A stretch of 64,000 nt of DNA from Oscillatoria acuminata PCC 6304 (GCF_000317105.1 NC_019693.1:7172501-7236500); one strand, 5' to 3'; shown: positions 1 to 9,141, counted from the stretch's first letter. Notes: generated by a model from the sequence alone, not told the origin. A program made the numbers and translations.

Positions 1-1049
1 GGGAGGACGGTGACCCCTCGGGCTTCGAGGAGGCGATCGCCCATTAAGGTGACTGGCGCATTAGCCGCTTCTGCCACTATTTGCGCTTGAACCTGGTCGG
101 CATTTTCTTCAGTAATTTGGTCTTCTAGGGCTGCGGGAATCAGGACATCACAGGGTAGGGCCAATAATTCACCATTTGTAATGAGTTCTGCATCGGGAAA
201 TCCGGCCAAACTGCCCTTGTTTTCGCGAGCATATCCTTCCAATGCCGGAATGTCTAAACCATTTTCGGCAAAAAACGCACCGGAGACATCGGATACGGCA
301 ATAATTTTGGCCCCCGCTTCATGGAGTAAGGCTGCGGCTGCCGCACCCACTTTACCAAAGCCTTGAATCGCAATCCGAGTTTGAGATAGGGTTTGTCCTC
401 GTTCGGCTAAGGCTTCCCGGACCGTAATCATTACACCCCGTCCCGTTGCCATCGCCCGACCTTTGGAACCGCCAATGGATATCGGTTTTCCGGTGACGAC
501 TCCTGGGACGGCATGACCGACGTTCATGGAATAGGTATCCATCATCCAGGCCATTTCTTGGGAAGAGGTGCCAATATCTGGGGCTGGAATATCGATCGCA
601 GGTCCAATATCTTTAATCAGTTCGCTGGTATAGCGTCGAGTAATTCGTTCAAGTTCGCGAACGGAGTAGAGACGGGGGTCGATCGCAATGCCGCCTTTGG
701 CCCCTCCATAGGGAATTCCGACTAAGGCACATTTCCAGGTCATCAGCATGGCTAAGGCCGATAATTCCTGTAAGGTAACGGCGGGATGATAACGAGTACC
801 CCCTTTATAGGGTCCAAGAACATCACAATGTTGGACTCGATGTCCGGCGAGGACTTGGACTTCGCCATTATCTAAAAGTACGGGAATGGAGACGGTGACG
901 ACTTTGCGGGGTTGTTCGAGAATCCGCAAGATGTTCGGATCCATGTCTAAGGCGAGGGCCGCTTGTCCCAGATAGGTGCAAGCACGGTCATGGGGACAAA
1001 TGTAGGCCGGAGAAGGCGCAAGTTGTGTTAACGGCATTGATAAAACCAT
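1..1049 (-). CDS. gdhA: Glu/Leu/Phe/Val dehydrogenase, 3'-truncated by the window edge
   Basis: NAD(P)-dependent glutamate dehydrogenase: reversible oxidative deamination of glutamate to 2-oxoglutarate and ammonia in the cytosol. I translated it by hand because no stop is present before position 1; about 349 of a typical 420-430 residues are visible, so the C-terminus is missing. The dimerisation/substrate domain has YKGGTRYHP (residues 81-89) and the catalytic-lysine motif GGAKGG (115-120). The Rossmann domain begins near IQGFGKVGAAAAA. The start is taken at the ATG at 1049 (MVLSMPLTQL); an in-frame ATG at 1037 is the alternative. It is transcribed leftward from an AT-rich upstream region that holds a direct repeat. 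Family assignment is firm; coenzyme preference cannot be read. Confidence 0.93.
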   Translation of the reverse strand, partial: MVLSMPLTQLAPSPAYICPHDRACTYLGQAALALDMDPNILRILEQPRKVVTVSIPVLLDNGEVQVLAGHRVQHCDVLGPYKGGTRYHPAVTLQELSALAMLMTWKCALVGIPYGGAKGGIAIDPRLYSVRELERITRRYTSELIKDIGPAIDIPAPDIGTSSQEMAWMMDTYSMNVGHAVPGVVTGKPISIGGSKGRAMATGRGVMITVREALAERGQTLSQTRIAIQGFGKVGAAAAALLHEAGAKIIAVSDVSGAFFAENGLDIPALEGYARENKGSLAGFPDAELITNGELLALPCDVLIPAALEDQITEENADQVQAQIVAEAANAPVTLMGDRLLEARGVTVL

Positions 1050-1616
1050 AGATTTATAATTTGGGGAATGAAGGGCGGAGCAATCGGTGATCCCGTGCCG
1101 GAGTGAAGTTAGGCGATCGCGGCTGGAGTGGCGCGGGATGTCAGCACGCTCTGATTAATTTCCTTGTTATATGTAGCCTAACCGAAAAATCTATATAAAT
1201 TGTAAATTTCGTATAAATTGTAACAGTTTTATTGTGAAAATTTGGTATGTCTTTCGGCCTAAGTATTAAGACTGATAGAACTCAGGAAGCAAAGAGCGAT
1301 CTCCTGATTTAAGTCAGTACAATGACGGCCCCTGGGGATTGGGGATCGCGATTGGGATAAACAGAGGGTGATGGGGATCGCCAGAATTGGGATTCTCTCC
1401 TGATCTCATTTAGTGATGAATCTCGTTGTTTTTTGCGGAGGTTTCTGCTACTGATCTACGGGTGCGATCGCGGTGAGGGCTGGTTTATGAGCGGTGACCA
1501 TCAGAGACTGTAGCGCCTCTGGCTAGGGGCTAAATTTAGGGGAATTTTTGATTCTCAAAGCACGCCAATTTAGAAAAGCGGGAGGTTCCCTGTCCCCGAT
1601 GCAAAACAAAAAAAGA
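1050..1616. other. intergenic region between gdhA and tRNA-Ala
   Basis: About 570 bp without a convincing gene. It holds the AT-rich probable promoter region of gdhA and the direct repeat at 1194-1223. I see no further RNA gene or repeat. Confidence 0.6.
1194..1223. repeat. 12-bp direct repeat upstream of gdhA
   Basis: TATAAATTGTAA occurs twice, at 1194-1205 and 1212-1223, with an 18-bp period. It lies in an AT-rich patch about 150 bp upstream of the glutamate dehydrogenase start. Both the promoter and any regulator binding site here are inference; no protein can be named. Confidence 0.45.
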
Positions 1617-1639
1617 GGGACACAGTATTACTGTGTCCC
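1617..1639 (-). terminator. intrinsic terminator after tRNA-Ala
   Basis: Perfect 9-bp stem GGGACACAG / CTGTGTCCC with a 5-nt loop. On the minus strand it is followed by TCTTTTTTT, and it lies about 15 nt past the tRNA 3' end. T-rich sequence also follows on the plus strand, so it may work both ways. Confidence 0.85.
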
Positions 1640-1654
1640 TTTTTCTGATTTATA

Positions 1655-1727
1655 TGGAGCTAAGCGGACTCGAACCGCTGGCCCCCTCAATGCCATTGAG
1701 GTGCTCTACCAACTGAGCTATAGCCCC
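1655..1727 (-). tRNA. tRNA-Ala(GGC)
   Basis: A full 73-nt cloverleaf can be drawn on the minus strand: acceptor GGGGCTA/TAGCTCC with one G-U pair and discriminator A, D arm GCTC...GAGC, anticodon stem CCTCA/TGAGG with loop ATGGCAT (anticodon GGC), and T arm AGCGG-TTCGAGT-CCGCT. CCA is not encoded. Confidence 0.95.
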
Positions 1728-1882
1728 GTTCAGCGCTTTATTATATTGGCACGAAACCGATTAATTTGTCAACTAGGTTAGGAAAAATTTTTCTAAGTTT
1801 TCTGCCGACAGTCTGCTGATCGTTGGGGTGAGCCAATTTCATCTGGGAGAACCACTCTTGAACAGTCCCTACAATCTGAAGG

Positions 1883-2191
1883 CTATGGCAGCAGTGGCGC
1901 GCGATCGCCTGGTTCGGAATAATAATCTATGGTCCCAGTTTCTATCCAAGGATTCACACTCACCGCGCTGGTGGAAGTGTAATAAGACTCTAGCACTCCT
2001 CGATTCGCCATTTCTCGGACATACAGCATATAGTCGCCCATCAGGAAATAGACGGCCATCATTGCTGCCGCAGCCATTGCGACTAAGGTTCCTGCCAGCA
2101 TCAACGAAAATTCATTTTTATCGACGGCTTGCTGCATCAGGTGCAGGGACCAGGCCACCAAAGCTATGACGATTATGAGGATCAGAATCAT
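1883..2191 (-). CDS. small membrane protein of unknown function
   Basis: 102 residues, not assignable to a family. There is an N-terminal hydrophobic segment (residues 1-18, nearly all Ile/Leu/Val/Ala), a second one at about 29-52 (Ala/Met-rich), and then a polar, Tyr-rich C-terminal tail. This suggests a two-TM inner or thylakoid membrane protein with a soluble tail. It stands alone between tRNA-Ala and hisF. A competing plus-strand frame of similar length (1828-2169) lacks protein-like composition, and the hydrophobic pattern favours the minus strand. Whether it is expressed cannot be seen. Confidence 0.6.
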   Translation of the reverse strand: MILILIIVIALVAWSLHLMQQAVDKNEFSLMLAGTLVAMAAAAMMAVYFLMGDYMLYVREMANRGVLESYYTSTSAVSVNPWIETGTIDYYSEPGDRAPLLP

Positions 2192-2578
2192 AACTTTACA
2201 TATATTCCCCGATTACTTTACATATTTTAACATCCTCTCAGATTAAGTGGGTAGAGCTACAGAAAAAATCCCACTCCTACCCAGTCGATAGGAGAGGGAA
2301 CGAAAATCCATGCCCGGTAAGGATTAGCAGGAATTTGCAGAGACAGACAGTGCCGGTTATATCGTAAACCTTAAGATAATATTCATACTTCAGAGAGAAG
2401 GCAAAGAATTAAGGGAGAATTAATACCTGGGTGCCGATCGCGTTCGGGATGAATAAAAACCCGCACCCTCAAGGGTGGAGGCTCACAGGACAAAGCCCGC
2501 GCAGGCGGGCTAAGGCTGATTTTGGGGGGGTTTATGTGGGCTGAACCCACCCGAGTTTAGAGCAGTTTGGACTCCCCT
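2192..2578. other. intergenic region downstream of hisF
   Basis: About 390 bp without a gene. Apart from the repeat at 2464-2511 I see no feature I can name. Confidence 0.6.
2464..2511. repeat. 48-bp double-hairpin repeat (family F), copy 1
   Basis: Two small hairpins joined by a conserved linker: CACCCT/AGGGTG, then GGAGGCTCACAGGACA, then GCCCGC-GCAG-GCGGGC. A near-identical copy lies at 62565-62612, and a half copy on the opposite strand at 15491-15528. The stems are conserved while the loop differs (GCAG versus CTGC). It lies downstream of hisF and could act as a transcript end. Confidence 0.8.
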
Positions 2579-3349
2579 TTACAATTGACGGATGGGGACT
2601 TGCCGTTCAGCAAGGTAAGTTTTAATCTCAGCAACGCTGAGTTGACCGTAATGTAACAAAGAGGCAAGTAGGGCCGCTTCCGATTGGCCGGTGGTGAGGG
2701 CTTCATAAATATGTTGGCAGTTTCCGGCCCCTCCGGAAGCAATCACGGGAATTTGGACTTGTTGGGCGATGGTGCGAGTGAGTTCTAAGTCATAACCCGC
2801 CTGAGTGCCATCGGCATCCATACTGGTGACGAGTAATTCTCCGCATCCGCGTTGTTCGACTTCTTTTGCCCAGGCGATCGCATCGATGCCGGTATTTTCA
2901 CGACCCCCGCGCACATACACATCCCAACCGGGCTTTTCTGGATCCGTGCGCCGACGGGCATCGATCGCCACGACAATACATTGATTCCCAAAGCGATCGC
3001 TGGCTTCATTAATAAAATCTGGGTTTCGCACTGCTGCCGAGTTAATGCTGATTTTATCGGCCCCGGCTCTTAACAATTTTTTAATAGTTTCTAAGGATTG
3101 GATCCCACCCCCGACGGTGAGGGGGATAAAAACTTGTTCGGCAGTGCGGTACACCACATCAAAAATAATATCCCGGTCCTCATGAGTGGCGGTGATATCC
3201 AGAAATACCAACTCATCGGCACCGGCTTCATTGTAAACCTGAGCCAGTTCTACGGGGTCTCCGGCATCCTTGAGGTTGACAAAGTTGATTCCCTTGACAA
3301 CACGACCGGCTTTGACATCTAAACAGGGTAAAATTCGTTTGGCAAGCAT
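2579..3349 (-). CDS. hisF: imidazole glycerol phosphate synthase cyclase subunit HisF
   Basis: Cyclase half of IGP synthase: takes ammonia from HisH and converts PRFAR to IGP and AICAR in histidine synthesis. 256 residues, the standard length for this (beta/alpha)8 barrel. The start is at 3349 ([12 protein letters not shown]) because family members begin there; the frame stays open 14 codons further upstream. Catalytic Asp11 (LPCLDV) and Asp130 (VVAIDARR) are both present, as are phosphate-binding GGGI (80-83) and the ASGGAG loop. hisH is not next to it, as is usual in cyanobacteria with scattered his genes. Divergent from the DUF2862 gene. Confidence 0.98.
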   Translation of the reverse strand: MLAKRILPCLDVKAGRVVKGINFVNLKDAGDPVELAQVYNEAGADELVFLDITATHEDRDIIFDVVYRTAEQVFIPLTVGGGIQSLETIKKLLRAGADKISINSAAVRNPDFINEASDRFGNQCIVVAIDARRRTDPEKPGWDVYVRGGRENTGIDAIAWAKEVEQRGCGELLVTSMDADGTQAGYDLELTRTIAQQVQIPVIASGGAGNCQHIYEALTTGQSEAALLASLLHYGQLSVAEIKTYLAERQVPIRQL

Positions 3350-3504
3350 GATGAGTTCGGTTAGGGGACGAGATGAAGACCGCAGGAGCAATGAGTCAAG
3401 GCAGAAAATTGCTCCCTTAACCTTTGTCCAAAGGCTTCATAATCAGGGACAAGCACTGATAAACTGTGGAATGGTTCAATCAGAGGAAACCCACAGGATT
3501 TCAA

Positions 3505-3702
3505 ATGAAAATCGGTCAAAAGGTCAAAGTTACCCGCCTCAGAGAAAGATTGTCTGCTGATACGGTTGCCAAAATTAAAACCAATCCCGTCGGCACAATC
3601 AAAGATTTTAAAATGACGGATGGCAGCGGTGTTGGAGTGGTGGTTCAGTTGGACAGCGGAATCACCACCTGGTTCTTTGAGGATGAAGTCCAAGCCCTGT
3701 AA
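3505..3702 (+). CDS. DUF2862 domain-containing protein
   Basis: 65-residue cytosolic protein of the DUF2862 type, small and found in cyanobacteria and plastid lineages; function unknown to me. Start chosen at MKIGQKVKVTRLRERL (3505) rather than the open frame from 3466, because this matches the family N-terminus. It reads as a compact all-beta fold: basic start, GTIKDFKMTDGSG turn, and a closing GITTWFFEDEV strand. A 99-bp gap separates it from the ArsA-like ATPase downstream on the same strand, so co-transcription is possible. Confidence 0.85.
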   Translation: MKIGQKVKVTRLRERLSADTVAKIKTNPVGTIKDFKMTDGSGVGVVVQLDSGITTWFFEDEVQAL

Positions 3703-3801
3703 GGGGGGCGATCGCGGTGGGAACAGTGGGGAAACCAACCTGTCACTCCCGCGATCGACCATTAACATAAGAAAGGTTCAAGTGGCTCACAACAGAAACA
3801 A

Positions 3802-4899
3802 ATGGCCTTAATTTTGACCTTTTTAGGAAAGGGTGGGACTGGAAGAACGACCGTCGCGATCGCTGCTGCCAAGAGATTTGCATCTCAAGGTAAGCGTGTC
3901 TTGCTCGTCGGCCAGGATAGCAGTCCCGCTTTTAGTTTACTCGTCGGTGCGACCGTCACCTGCGATCCCATAGAAATCGGCGCTAACCTCAAGGCAGTAC
4001 AGCTAGAATCAGCGGTATTGCTGCAACGGAGTTGGCAGCAAGTGAAAGATTTGGAAGCGGAATATCTGCGGACTCCGTTTTTTAAAGAAGTTTATGGTGA
4101 AGAATTGGGGGTGTTGCCAGGGATGGATAGCGCCCTGGCACTGAATGCCCTGAGAGAGTATGATGCCAGCAATCAATATGATGTAATCGTTTACGACGGC
4201 AGAGGGGATAAGGATACCCTGCGGATGCTGGGAATCCCCGAGATTTTAAGCTGGTATATTCGGCGATTTCGCGGGGTGTTGGCGGAATCGGAACTGGGGA
4301 AAGCCCTGTCACCCTTTGTCCAACCTGTTACCAGTACGGTGTTTAATAGCGGCTGGTCCCTGGATAATGTTGGGGGTAAACCGGCAGAACAAGCAACGGA
4401 TTTATTGGAAAAGGGGAAACAATCCGTGGGTGACCCCAATCGGGTGATTGCTTATTTGGTGACGACGGGCGATCGCCTTGCGGTGGAAACCAGTCGCTAT
4501 CTGTGGGGGAGCGCTCAACAAGCGGGGCTCACCATTGGCGGATTGATTTGTAATTTAACCCCAGTCACTGATGAAGTAGTGGAACAATTTGCACCCCTGC
4601 CAGTGACTTCCGTTCCTCAGATGGAGGGGAACGACTGGGAACCTCTGATGGATGCTTTGCCAGACTTCAAGAAACCAGAAGGCGTCCCCCAACCGATTGA
4701 AGTGGACCGGGTGAATAGTCAAGTGAAGCTATTTTTGCCCGGGTTTGACAAAAAACAAGTCAAGCTGACGCAATATGGTCCGGAAGTGACCATTGAAGCG
4801 GGGGACCAACGGCGTAATATTTCCTTGCCTCCGGAGTTAAAGGGGAAAGCGGTTAAAGGGGCGAAGTTTCAGCAGCAATTCTTAGTTATTTCGTTTTAG
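3802..4899 (+). CDS. ArsA/Get3-like P-loop ATPase with C-terminal HSP20-like domain
   Basis: 365 residues. The N-terminal SIMIBI-class ATPase has a deviant Walker A, GKGGTGRTT (9-17); the signature lysine K10 is kept, but the usual second lysine (GKGGVGKT) is Arg. Switch motifs are altered too: QDSSPAF stands where family members have DPAHS, and YDGRGDKDTLRML replaces the usual DTAPTGHTLR. The last 65 residues (KLFLPGFDKKQVKL onward) form the small alpha-crystallin-like domain known from ArsA_HSP20 proteins. In cyanobacteria such proteins lack arsB partners, so arsenite pumping is unlikely; a membrane-protein or redox role is open. No CxxC zinc-site motif is seen. Confidence 0.85.
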   Translation: MALILTFLGKGGTGRTTVAIAAAKRFASQGKRVLLVGQDSSPAFSLLVGATVTCDPIEIGANLKAVQLESAVLLQRSWQQVKDLEAEYLRTPFFKEVYGEELGVLPGMDSALALNALREYDASNQYDVIVYDGRGDKDTLRMLGIPEILSWYIRRFRGVLAESELGKALSPFVQPVTSTVFNSGWSLDNVGGKPAEQATDLLEKGKQSVGDPNRVIAYLVTTGDRLAVETSRYLWGSAQQAGLTIGGLICNLTPVTDEVVEQFAPLPVTSVPQMEGNDWEPLMDALPDFKKPEGVPQPIEVDRVNSQVKLFLPGFDKKQVKLTQYGPEVTIEAGDQRRNISLPPELKGKAVKGAKFQQQFLVISF

Positions 4900-4927
4900 C
4901 GGGTTTTAAATGGTTTGAAACGGTGCG

Positions 4928-4977
4928 ATCGCCCGTTGGATGGGTTCCAGTTGGACTGGAGACATCTGACGGGCGAT
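4928..4977 (+). terminator. possible stem-loop after the ArsA-like gene
   Basis: ATCGCCCGT and ACGGGCGAT form a 9-bp stem with a long (about 32-nt) loop, 29 nt past the stop codon. The loop is long and the T run is weak (TTGTATTG), so a terminator role is only possible. Confidence 0.35.
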
Positions 4978-5015
4978 TGTATTGATAGGGAAAGCTATAG
5001 AACGGTCAATAGATC

Positions 5016-6005
5016 TTAGGGAATTTCTTTAGGGCCAGCTAAATAGGGTAAAAGTAAATCGAGGGTTTGGCGAGTTCTCTGACGGACACCGCGATCGTGA
5101 AGATGATAAATGGTGTCGTAAAACATGGATTTTTCGTACATAAAGTCTTCCGGTTCACCCAGGACCGGGACACTAATTTCATGATAAAAATCTTTGATAC
5201 TTTGAAAATATTCTTGTTGTGCGGGTTCTTGGTACACCTCAAACTTAACCGTATTGGGCCAAGTTGCCAAAACTTGAATGTGATTTTCTCTGGCCCATTT
5301 TATAAACTTACGGATATTTTTCATTCCGTAAGTTTGCTGGATATATCCTTGAATTACGAAAGGTTCTAGCTCATCAATAGTTTGGATAAATTGTGGCGTA
5401 ATGTCTACCTCGTTGTTTTTGATGCTATCTCCATATTCATTCAAGTCACTAGGAGGATTTTTCGGGGGTTCTGCTGGTAAAGAATAGTTGATTTTTTTGG
5501 AAATTCCCTGGAACAATCTAACAAATGTAAGTCCTCCTATAAACCGGAGTTGCTGGAGGGGTTTTAACGAAAATAAATACTCAGTATCGTAACTTATTAC
5601 ATAGTCAATCAAGACATCATTAGGAATACCGACTTCTCTATAAAATTGATATTCAAGGGTGAGAAGAATGATGTCTTGGGGTTTAGCCCACTCTCGGACG
5701 TTACTAAAAAGGTAATCTGTTCCCATTGCTGCCTGAGTCCCGCCATTGAGACAAGCTAGGCCAGTCTCTTCAGAGATTGCCTTGCAGCTAATTCCGTATA
5801 AACCATTAGAACCGGAAACAATGATTAATTTAGGGGTCTGAATTGACCGAGCAATTTGTGATTTATTAACATAGAGATGGTTAATCCAACCGGATAGTCC
5901 TGTGGTAGGAGTCCCCAGTTGGTAGAAAACCAAACTGAGGAAAATAATCCAGCATATTAAGAAGGTAGAAACGAGTAGACGTAAATAGTTTATATATTTA
6001 TTCAT
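5016..6005 (-). CDS. membrane-anchored SGNH-like protein, partner of MBOAT
   Basis: 329 residues. A single N-terminal anchor (about residues 9-31) is followed by an extracytoplasmic domain that resembles SGNH/GDSL-like acyl-transfer folds: IIVSGSNGLYG (GSN at 65-67) as block I, a Gly-rich LNGGTQAAMG, and a late D-x4-H (DTIYHLH, about 297-302) as a possible catalytic pair. It starts 3 nt after the stop of the MBOAT gene, so the two are almost certainly co-transcribed and translationally coupled. By analogy with AlgI/AlgX- or DltB/DltD-type pairs it may move or receive the acyl group on a surface glycan. Substrate unknown; SGNH membership is a pattern match by eye. Confidence 0.7.
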   Translation of the reverse strand: MNKYINYLRLLVSTFLICWIIFLSLVFYQLGTPTTGLSGWINHLYVNKSQIARSIQTPKLIIVSGSNGLYGISCKAISEETGLACLNGGTQAAMGTDYLFSNVREWAKPQDIILLTLEYQFYREVGIPNDVLIDYVISYDTEYLFSLKPLQQLRFIGGLTFVRLFQGISKKINYSLPAEPPKNPPSDLNEYGDSIKNNEVDITPQFIQTIDELEPFVIQGYIQQTYGMKNIRKFIKWARENHIQVLATWPNTVKFEVYQEPAQQEYFQSIKDFYHEISVPVLGEPEDFMYEKSMFYDTIYHLHDRGVRQRTRQTLDLLLPYLAGPKEIP

Positions 6006-6008
6006 GGG

Positions 6009-7598
6009 TTAAAAATTAAAGTATAAAAATTCACTTTCAGGACCCCCTAAAAAGGTCTTGAATAAAACAAAAGTAGCAATTCCCATGAAGATAGCAAACA
6101 TACAATTCGGCTGCCATGTCAGGGATTTTAAGGGGGATATTTCTGAATTTTTGGAAAAAATTAGTTCTTTAGCTGGGGGGGGATTATGCCCTTTCATCAA
6201 CTGGTAAGTATTCGGACATAATAATGCAATTATTAAAAGAGTTAAGCCCCAAATATAAGTCCAGATGAACTCTTCTCCCCCAAAAGATTTAAACGTCATC
6301 CCTAAACTGGCTAAACCGGCTTTGATAAATCCGAGTTTATTGACGATCGCTAAGGGAATTGATACGCCATTTCCTCCCATCATTCCCTGCAATAATAATA
6401 GGGCTGTATCTAAGTTATTGGCTCTAAAAAAGACCCAAGCGACGATAACAGCTATGAGAGTAATACCCCCACCGATAACCCGACTCCAGCCTGAATGAGA
6501 TTGGCGATCGCCTCTCCACTTTTTACAAATTGCTCTCCATTGACTATTGATGACTAAGTAAATCCCGTGTAGTCCACCCCATAACACAAATGTCCAACCC
6601 GCACCATGCCAAAGACCTCCTAACAACATGGTAATCATTAAATTGATTTGACGGCGAAATTCTCCATGACGATTTCCACCCAGGGGAATATAGAGATAGT
6701 CTCGCAAAAAATTAGAAAGGGTAATGTGCCATCGACGCCAAAATTCGATGATGCTTGTGGCTTGATAGGGGGAATAAAAGTTAAGGGGCAAAGTGATTCC
6801 AAATAACAGTGCAGCACCGATCGCCATGTCGGAATATCCAGAAAAATCATAGTAAAGTTGCAAGGAATAGGCGATCGCCCCTCCCCAAGCCTCAAAAAAT
6901 TGGATGCGGGTCCCCTGGGCTGCTGCATTAAAAATTGGATTTGCATATTTAGCTATATTGTCCGCAAACACCACCTTTTTAAACAGCCCTATTATAAAAA
7001 TAGTACAACCTAATGCAAAATTTTTAGAACTAAATTTATAAATTAATTGATTATAAAATTGAGGAATCAAATCTTCATGATGAACAATGGGTCCAGCAAT
7101 AAGCTGTGGAAAAAAGCTGACAAACAATACATACTTTAACAAGCTATGTTGTGTAACTTTTACTCGATAACAATCTACTAAATAAGCAATTTGCTGAAAG
7201 GTAAAAAAAGAAATTCCTAAAGGCAAAAGTAAATCAAACGATTGATGCCATTCAACTGGGGTGATAAATTTTAAATTTTCTATAAAAAATCCAAAATATT
7301 TATAGTAACCAATAATTGCCAAATTAGCGGCTAACCCTATAATCAAAATTGTTTTTTTATTTTGATTAAAAAACAATTTTTGGTCTTGAATCAAGGCCCA
7401 TCCAATGGTATAATTTAATCCGATAGAAAATATTAAAAGAAGAAGATAAGGGGGATTCCACCAAGCATAGAAAAATAAGGATGCTGCCACCAGGGAAGCG
7501 AGTGCCCAACGATAATAGCCGCGCTTTCCAATCTGATAAAATAGCAAAAGTGTCAAAGGTAAAAAAACGCCAATAAATTCTAAGGAATTAAAAAGCAT
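6009..7598 (-). CDS. MBOAT family O-acyltransferase (AlgI-like)
   Basis: 529-residue polytopic membrane protein with about ten or more hydrophobic segments. Diagnostic motifs of the AlgI/DltB MBOAT branch are present: YYDFSGYSDMAIG (249-261), EFWRRWHITLSNFLRDYLYIPLGG (starting about 285, His291), and the invariant GGLWHG with His331. Members transfer acyl groups, usually acetyl, across the membrane to extracellular polysaccharides or other carriers. It is first in a two-gene unit with the SGNH-like gene. Base composition is more AT-rich than the neighbours in its middle part, which may hint at transfer. The acceptor glycan cannot be inferred; no polysaccharide synthase lies nearby. Confidence 0.93.
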   Translation of the reverse strand: MLFNSLEFIGVFLPLTLLLFYQIGKRGYYRWALASLVAASLFFYAWWNPPYLLLLIFSIGLNYTIGWALIQDQKLFFNQNKKTILIIGLAANLAIIGYYKYFGFFIENLKFITPVEWHQSFDLLLPLGISFFTFQQIAYLVDCYRVKVTQHSLLKYVLFVSFFPQLIAGPIVHHEDLIPQFYNQLIYKFSSKNFALGCTIFIIGLFKKVVFADNIAKYANPIFNAAAQGTRIQFFEAWGGAIAYSLQLYYDFSGYSDMAIGAALLFGITLPLNFYSPYQATSIIEFWRRWHITLSNFLRDYLYIPLGGNRHGEFRRQINLMITMLLGGLWHGAGWTFVLWGGLHGIYLVINSQWRAICKKWRGDRQSHSGWSRVIGGGITLIAVIVAWVFFRANNLDTALLLLQGMMGGNGVSIPLAIVNKLGFIKAGLASLGMTFKSFGGEEFIWTYIWGLTLLIIALLCPNTYQLMKGHNPPPAKELIFSKNSEISPLKSLTWQPNCMFAIFMGIATFVLFKTFLGGPESEFLYFNF

Positions 7599-8073
7599 AG
7601 AATTTAGATCAATTTTAGTAAATGGAACTACCCGGGTTGTCCTAAATTTTTATAAAGCCTCTCCGGTATGACGCAGAGGTAGACAGATGACAATCCCGAA
7701 AAGAATTTAACGGGGTTGCATCTGGCTTAATCCGTTCGCAATGAATTCCGAACAAGTGACAACCAAACCTAAGACGAATTGCCTGAACAAATGCTATCTT
7801 ATCAGGTTTTAGGAGGAGTTGATATCCCCACTTGGCTGGAACAAGCAAAGGGGGGTTCCGTGGAGATAGGTCAAGGTTACTGGGGAACATGATGGAAAAA
7901 AACCAGCCTAGGGACTCCATAATCCTTAACAAGGGATGCTCTATTAGTTTTAGACATCCGGGTTAAGTCCTGATGGGGCGCTATTCTGAATATTTGGAGA
8001 TAGCCTAGTTCCCCTAAGATTGCATAATAAACTAGACTGATTACTTAACAAAGCGAAACTCTCAGCGTTTGAT
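7599..8073. other. intergenic region between MBOAT operon and chlG
   Basis: About 475 bp between two divergent genes. Two minus-strand open frames lie here but have Arg/Ser-rich, low-quality composition, so I leave them out. It must contain both promoters; I cannot pick convincing boxes. Confidence 0.6.
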
Positions 8074-9141
8074 ATGTCTAACCCCCCTACATCTGAGTCC
8101 AATCTGTCCAACTCTCCCGATCGCGTTCCACCCCCGGAGGCTGTAGATTCAGCAACACCCATCCCCAGTGCTTCCCCTGAGTCATCCAACCGCAATGCTA
8201 GAACTCGGCAGATGTTGGGGATGAAAGGGGCGGATGTCCAGGAAAAATCTATTTGGAAGATTCGCCTGCAACTGATGAAACCCATCACCTGGATTCCCTT
8301 GATTTGGGGTGTGGTGTGTGGGGCCGCTGCTTCCGGTAACTACGAATGGAAGTTAGAGCATATCTTAATTGCCGCCGCTTGTATGTTGATGTCTGGCCCT
8401 TTACTGGCAGGCTACACTCAAACCATTAATGATTTCTACGATCGCGATTTAGATGCGATTAATGAACCCTATCGCCCCATTCCCTCTGGGGCGATCGCAG
8501 TCCCGCAAGTGATTAGCCAAATTTGGGTGTTGTTACTCGCTGGGATTGGGGTTGCCTACGCCCTGGATATCTGGGCGGGTCATGATTTTCCCACCATTAC
8601 CGCCTTGGCAGTCGGGGGTTCATTCGTCTCCTATATTTATTCGGCCCCCCCGTTGAAACTGAAGAAAAATGGCTGGTTGGGAAACTATGCCCTCGGTGCC
8701 AGTTATATTGCCCTGCCTTGGTGGGCGGGACAAGCCCTATTTGGGGAAATTGGACCCAAAATCATGGTGATCACTCTGATTTACAGTATGGCGGGATTGG
8801 GAATTGCGATCGTCAATGACTTTAAAAGCGTGGAAGGAGATAAACAACTGGGTTTACAATCCTTACCTGTAATGTTTGGGGTCGGGACTGCCGCTTGGAT
8901 CTGTGTCTTGATGATTGATATCTTCCAATTGGGAATCGCCGGATATCTGATTTCTATTCACCAAAACCTGTATGCGGCGATCCTGATTTTGCTGGTGATT
9001 CCGCAAATTACCTTCCAGGATATGTATTTTCTGCGGAATCCTTTGGAAAATGATGTCAAATATCAGGCATCAGCCCAGCCGTTTTTGGTGTTGGGAATGT
9101 TGGTGACGGCCCTGGCGATCGGTCATGCCAATATTATTTAG
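8074..9141 (+). CDS. chlG: chlorophyll synthase ChlG
   Basis: Prenylates chlorophyllide a with phytyl or geranylgeranyl diphosphate in the thylakoid membrane, the last step of chlorophyll a synthesis. 355 residues, UbiA superfamily. The first Asp-rich motif is NDFYDRDLDAINEP (119-132) and the second is VNDFKSVEGD (about 247-256); about eight TM segments follow a polar 60-residue N-terminal extension rich in Pro/Ser/Asn. The extension is longer than in some homologues, but no better in-frame Met is seen before MLGMKGADVQEK (about 47-58). It stands alone, followed by a hairpin at 9180-9202. Confidence 0.97.
   Translation: MSNPPTSESNLSNSPDRVPPPEAVDSATPIPSASPESSNRNARTRQMLGMKGADVQEKSIWKIRLQLMKPITWIPLIWGVVCGAAASGNYEWKLEHILIAAACMLMSGPLLAGYTQTINDFYDRDLDAINEPYRPIPSGAIAVPQVISQIWVLLLAGIGVAYALDIWAGHDFPTITALAVGGSFVSYIYSAPPLKLKKNGWLGNYALGASYIALPWWAGQALFGEIGPKIMVITLIYSMAGLGIAIVNDFKSVEGDKQLGLQSLPVMFGVGTAAWICVLMIDIFQLGIAGYLISIHQNLYAAILILLVIPQITFQDMYFLRNPLENDVKYQASAQPFLVLGMLVTALAIGHANII

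Noticed and set aside
1828-2169. Plus-strand 113-codon frame opposite the small membrane protein
   Set aside because: Arg/Pro/Leu-rich with no fold-like pattern; the minus-strand frame has clear TM segments.
7642-8288. Two minus-strand frames (7642-7932, 7950-8288) between MBOAT and chlG
   Set aside because: Arg/Ser-rich composition, and one overlaps the true start of chlG antisense.
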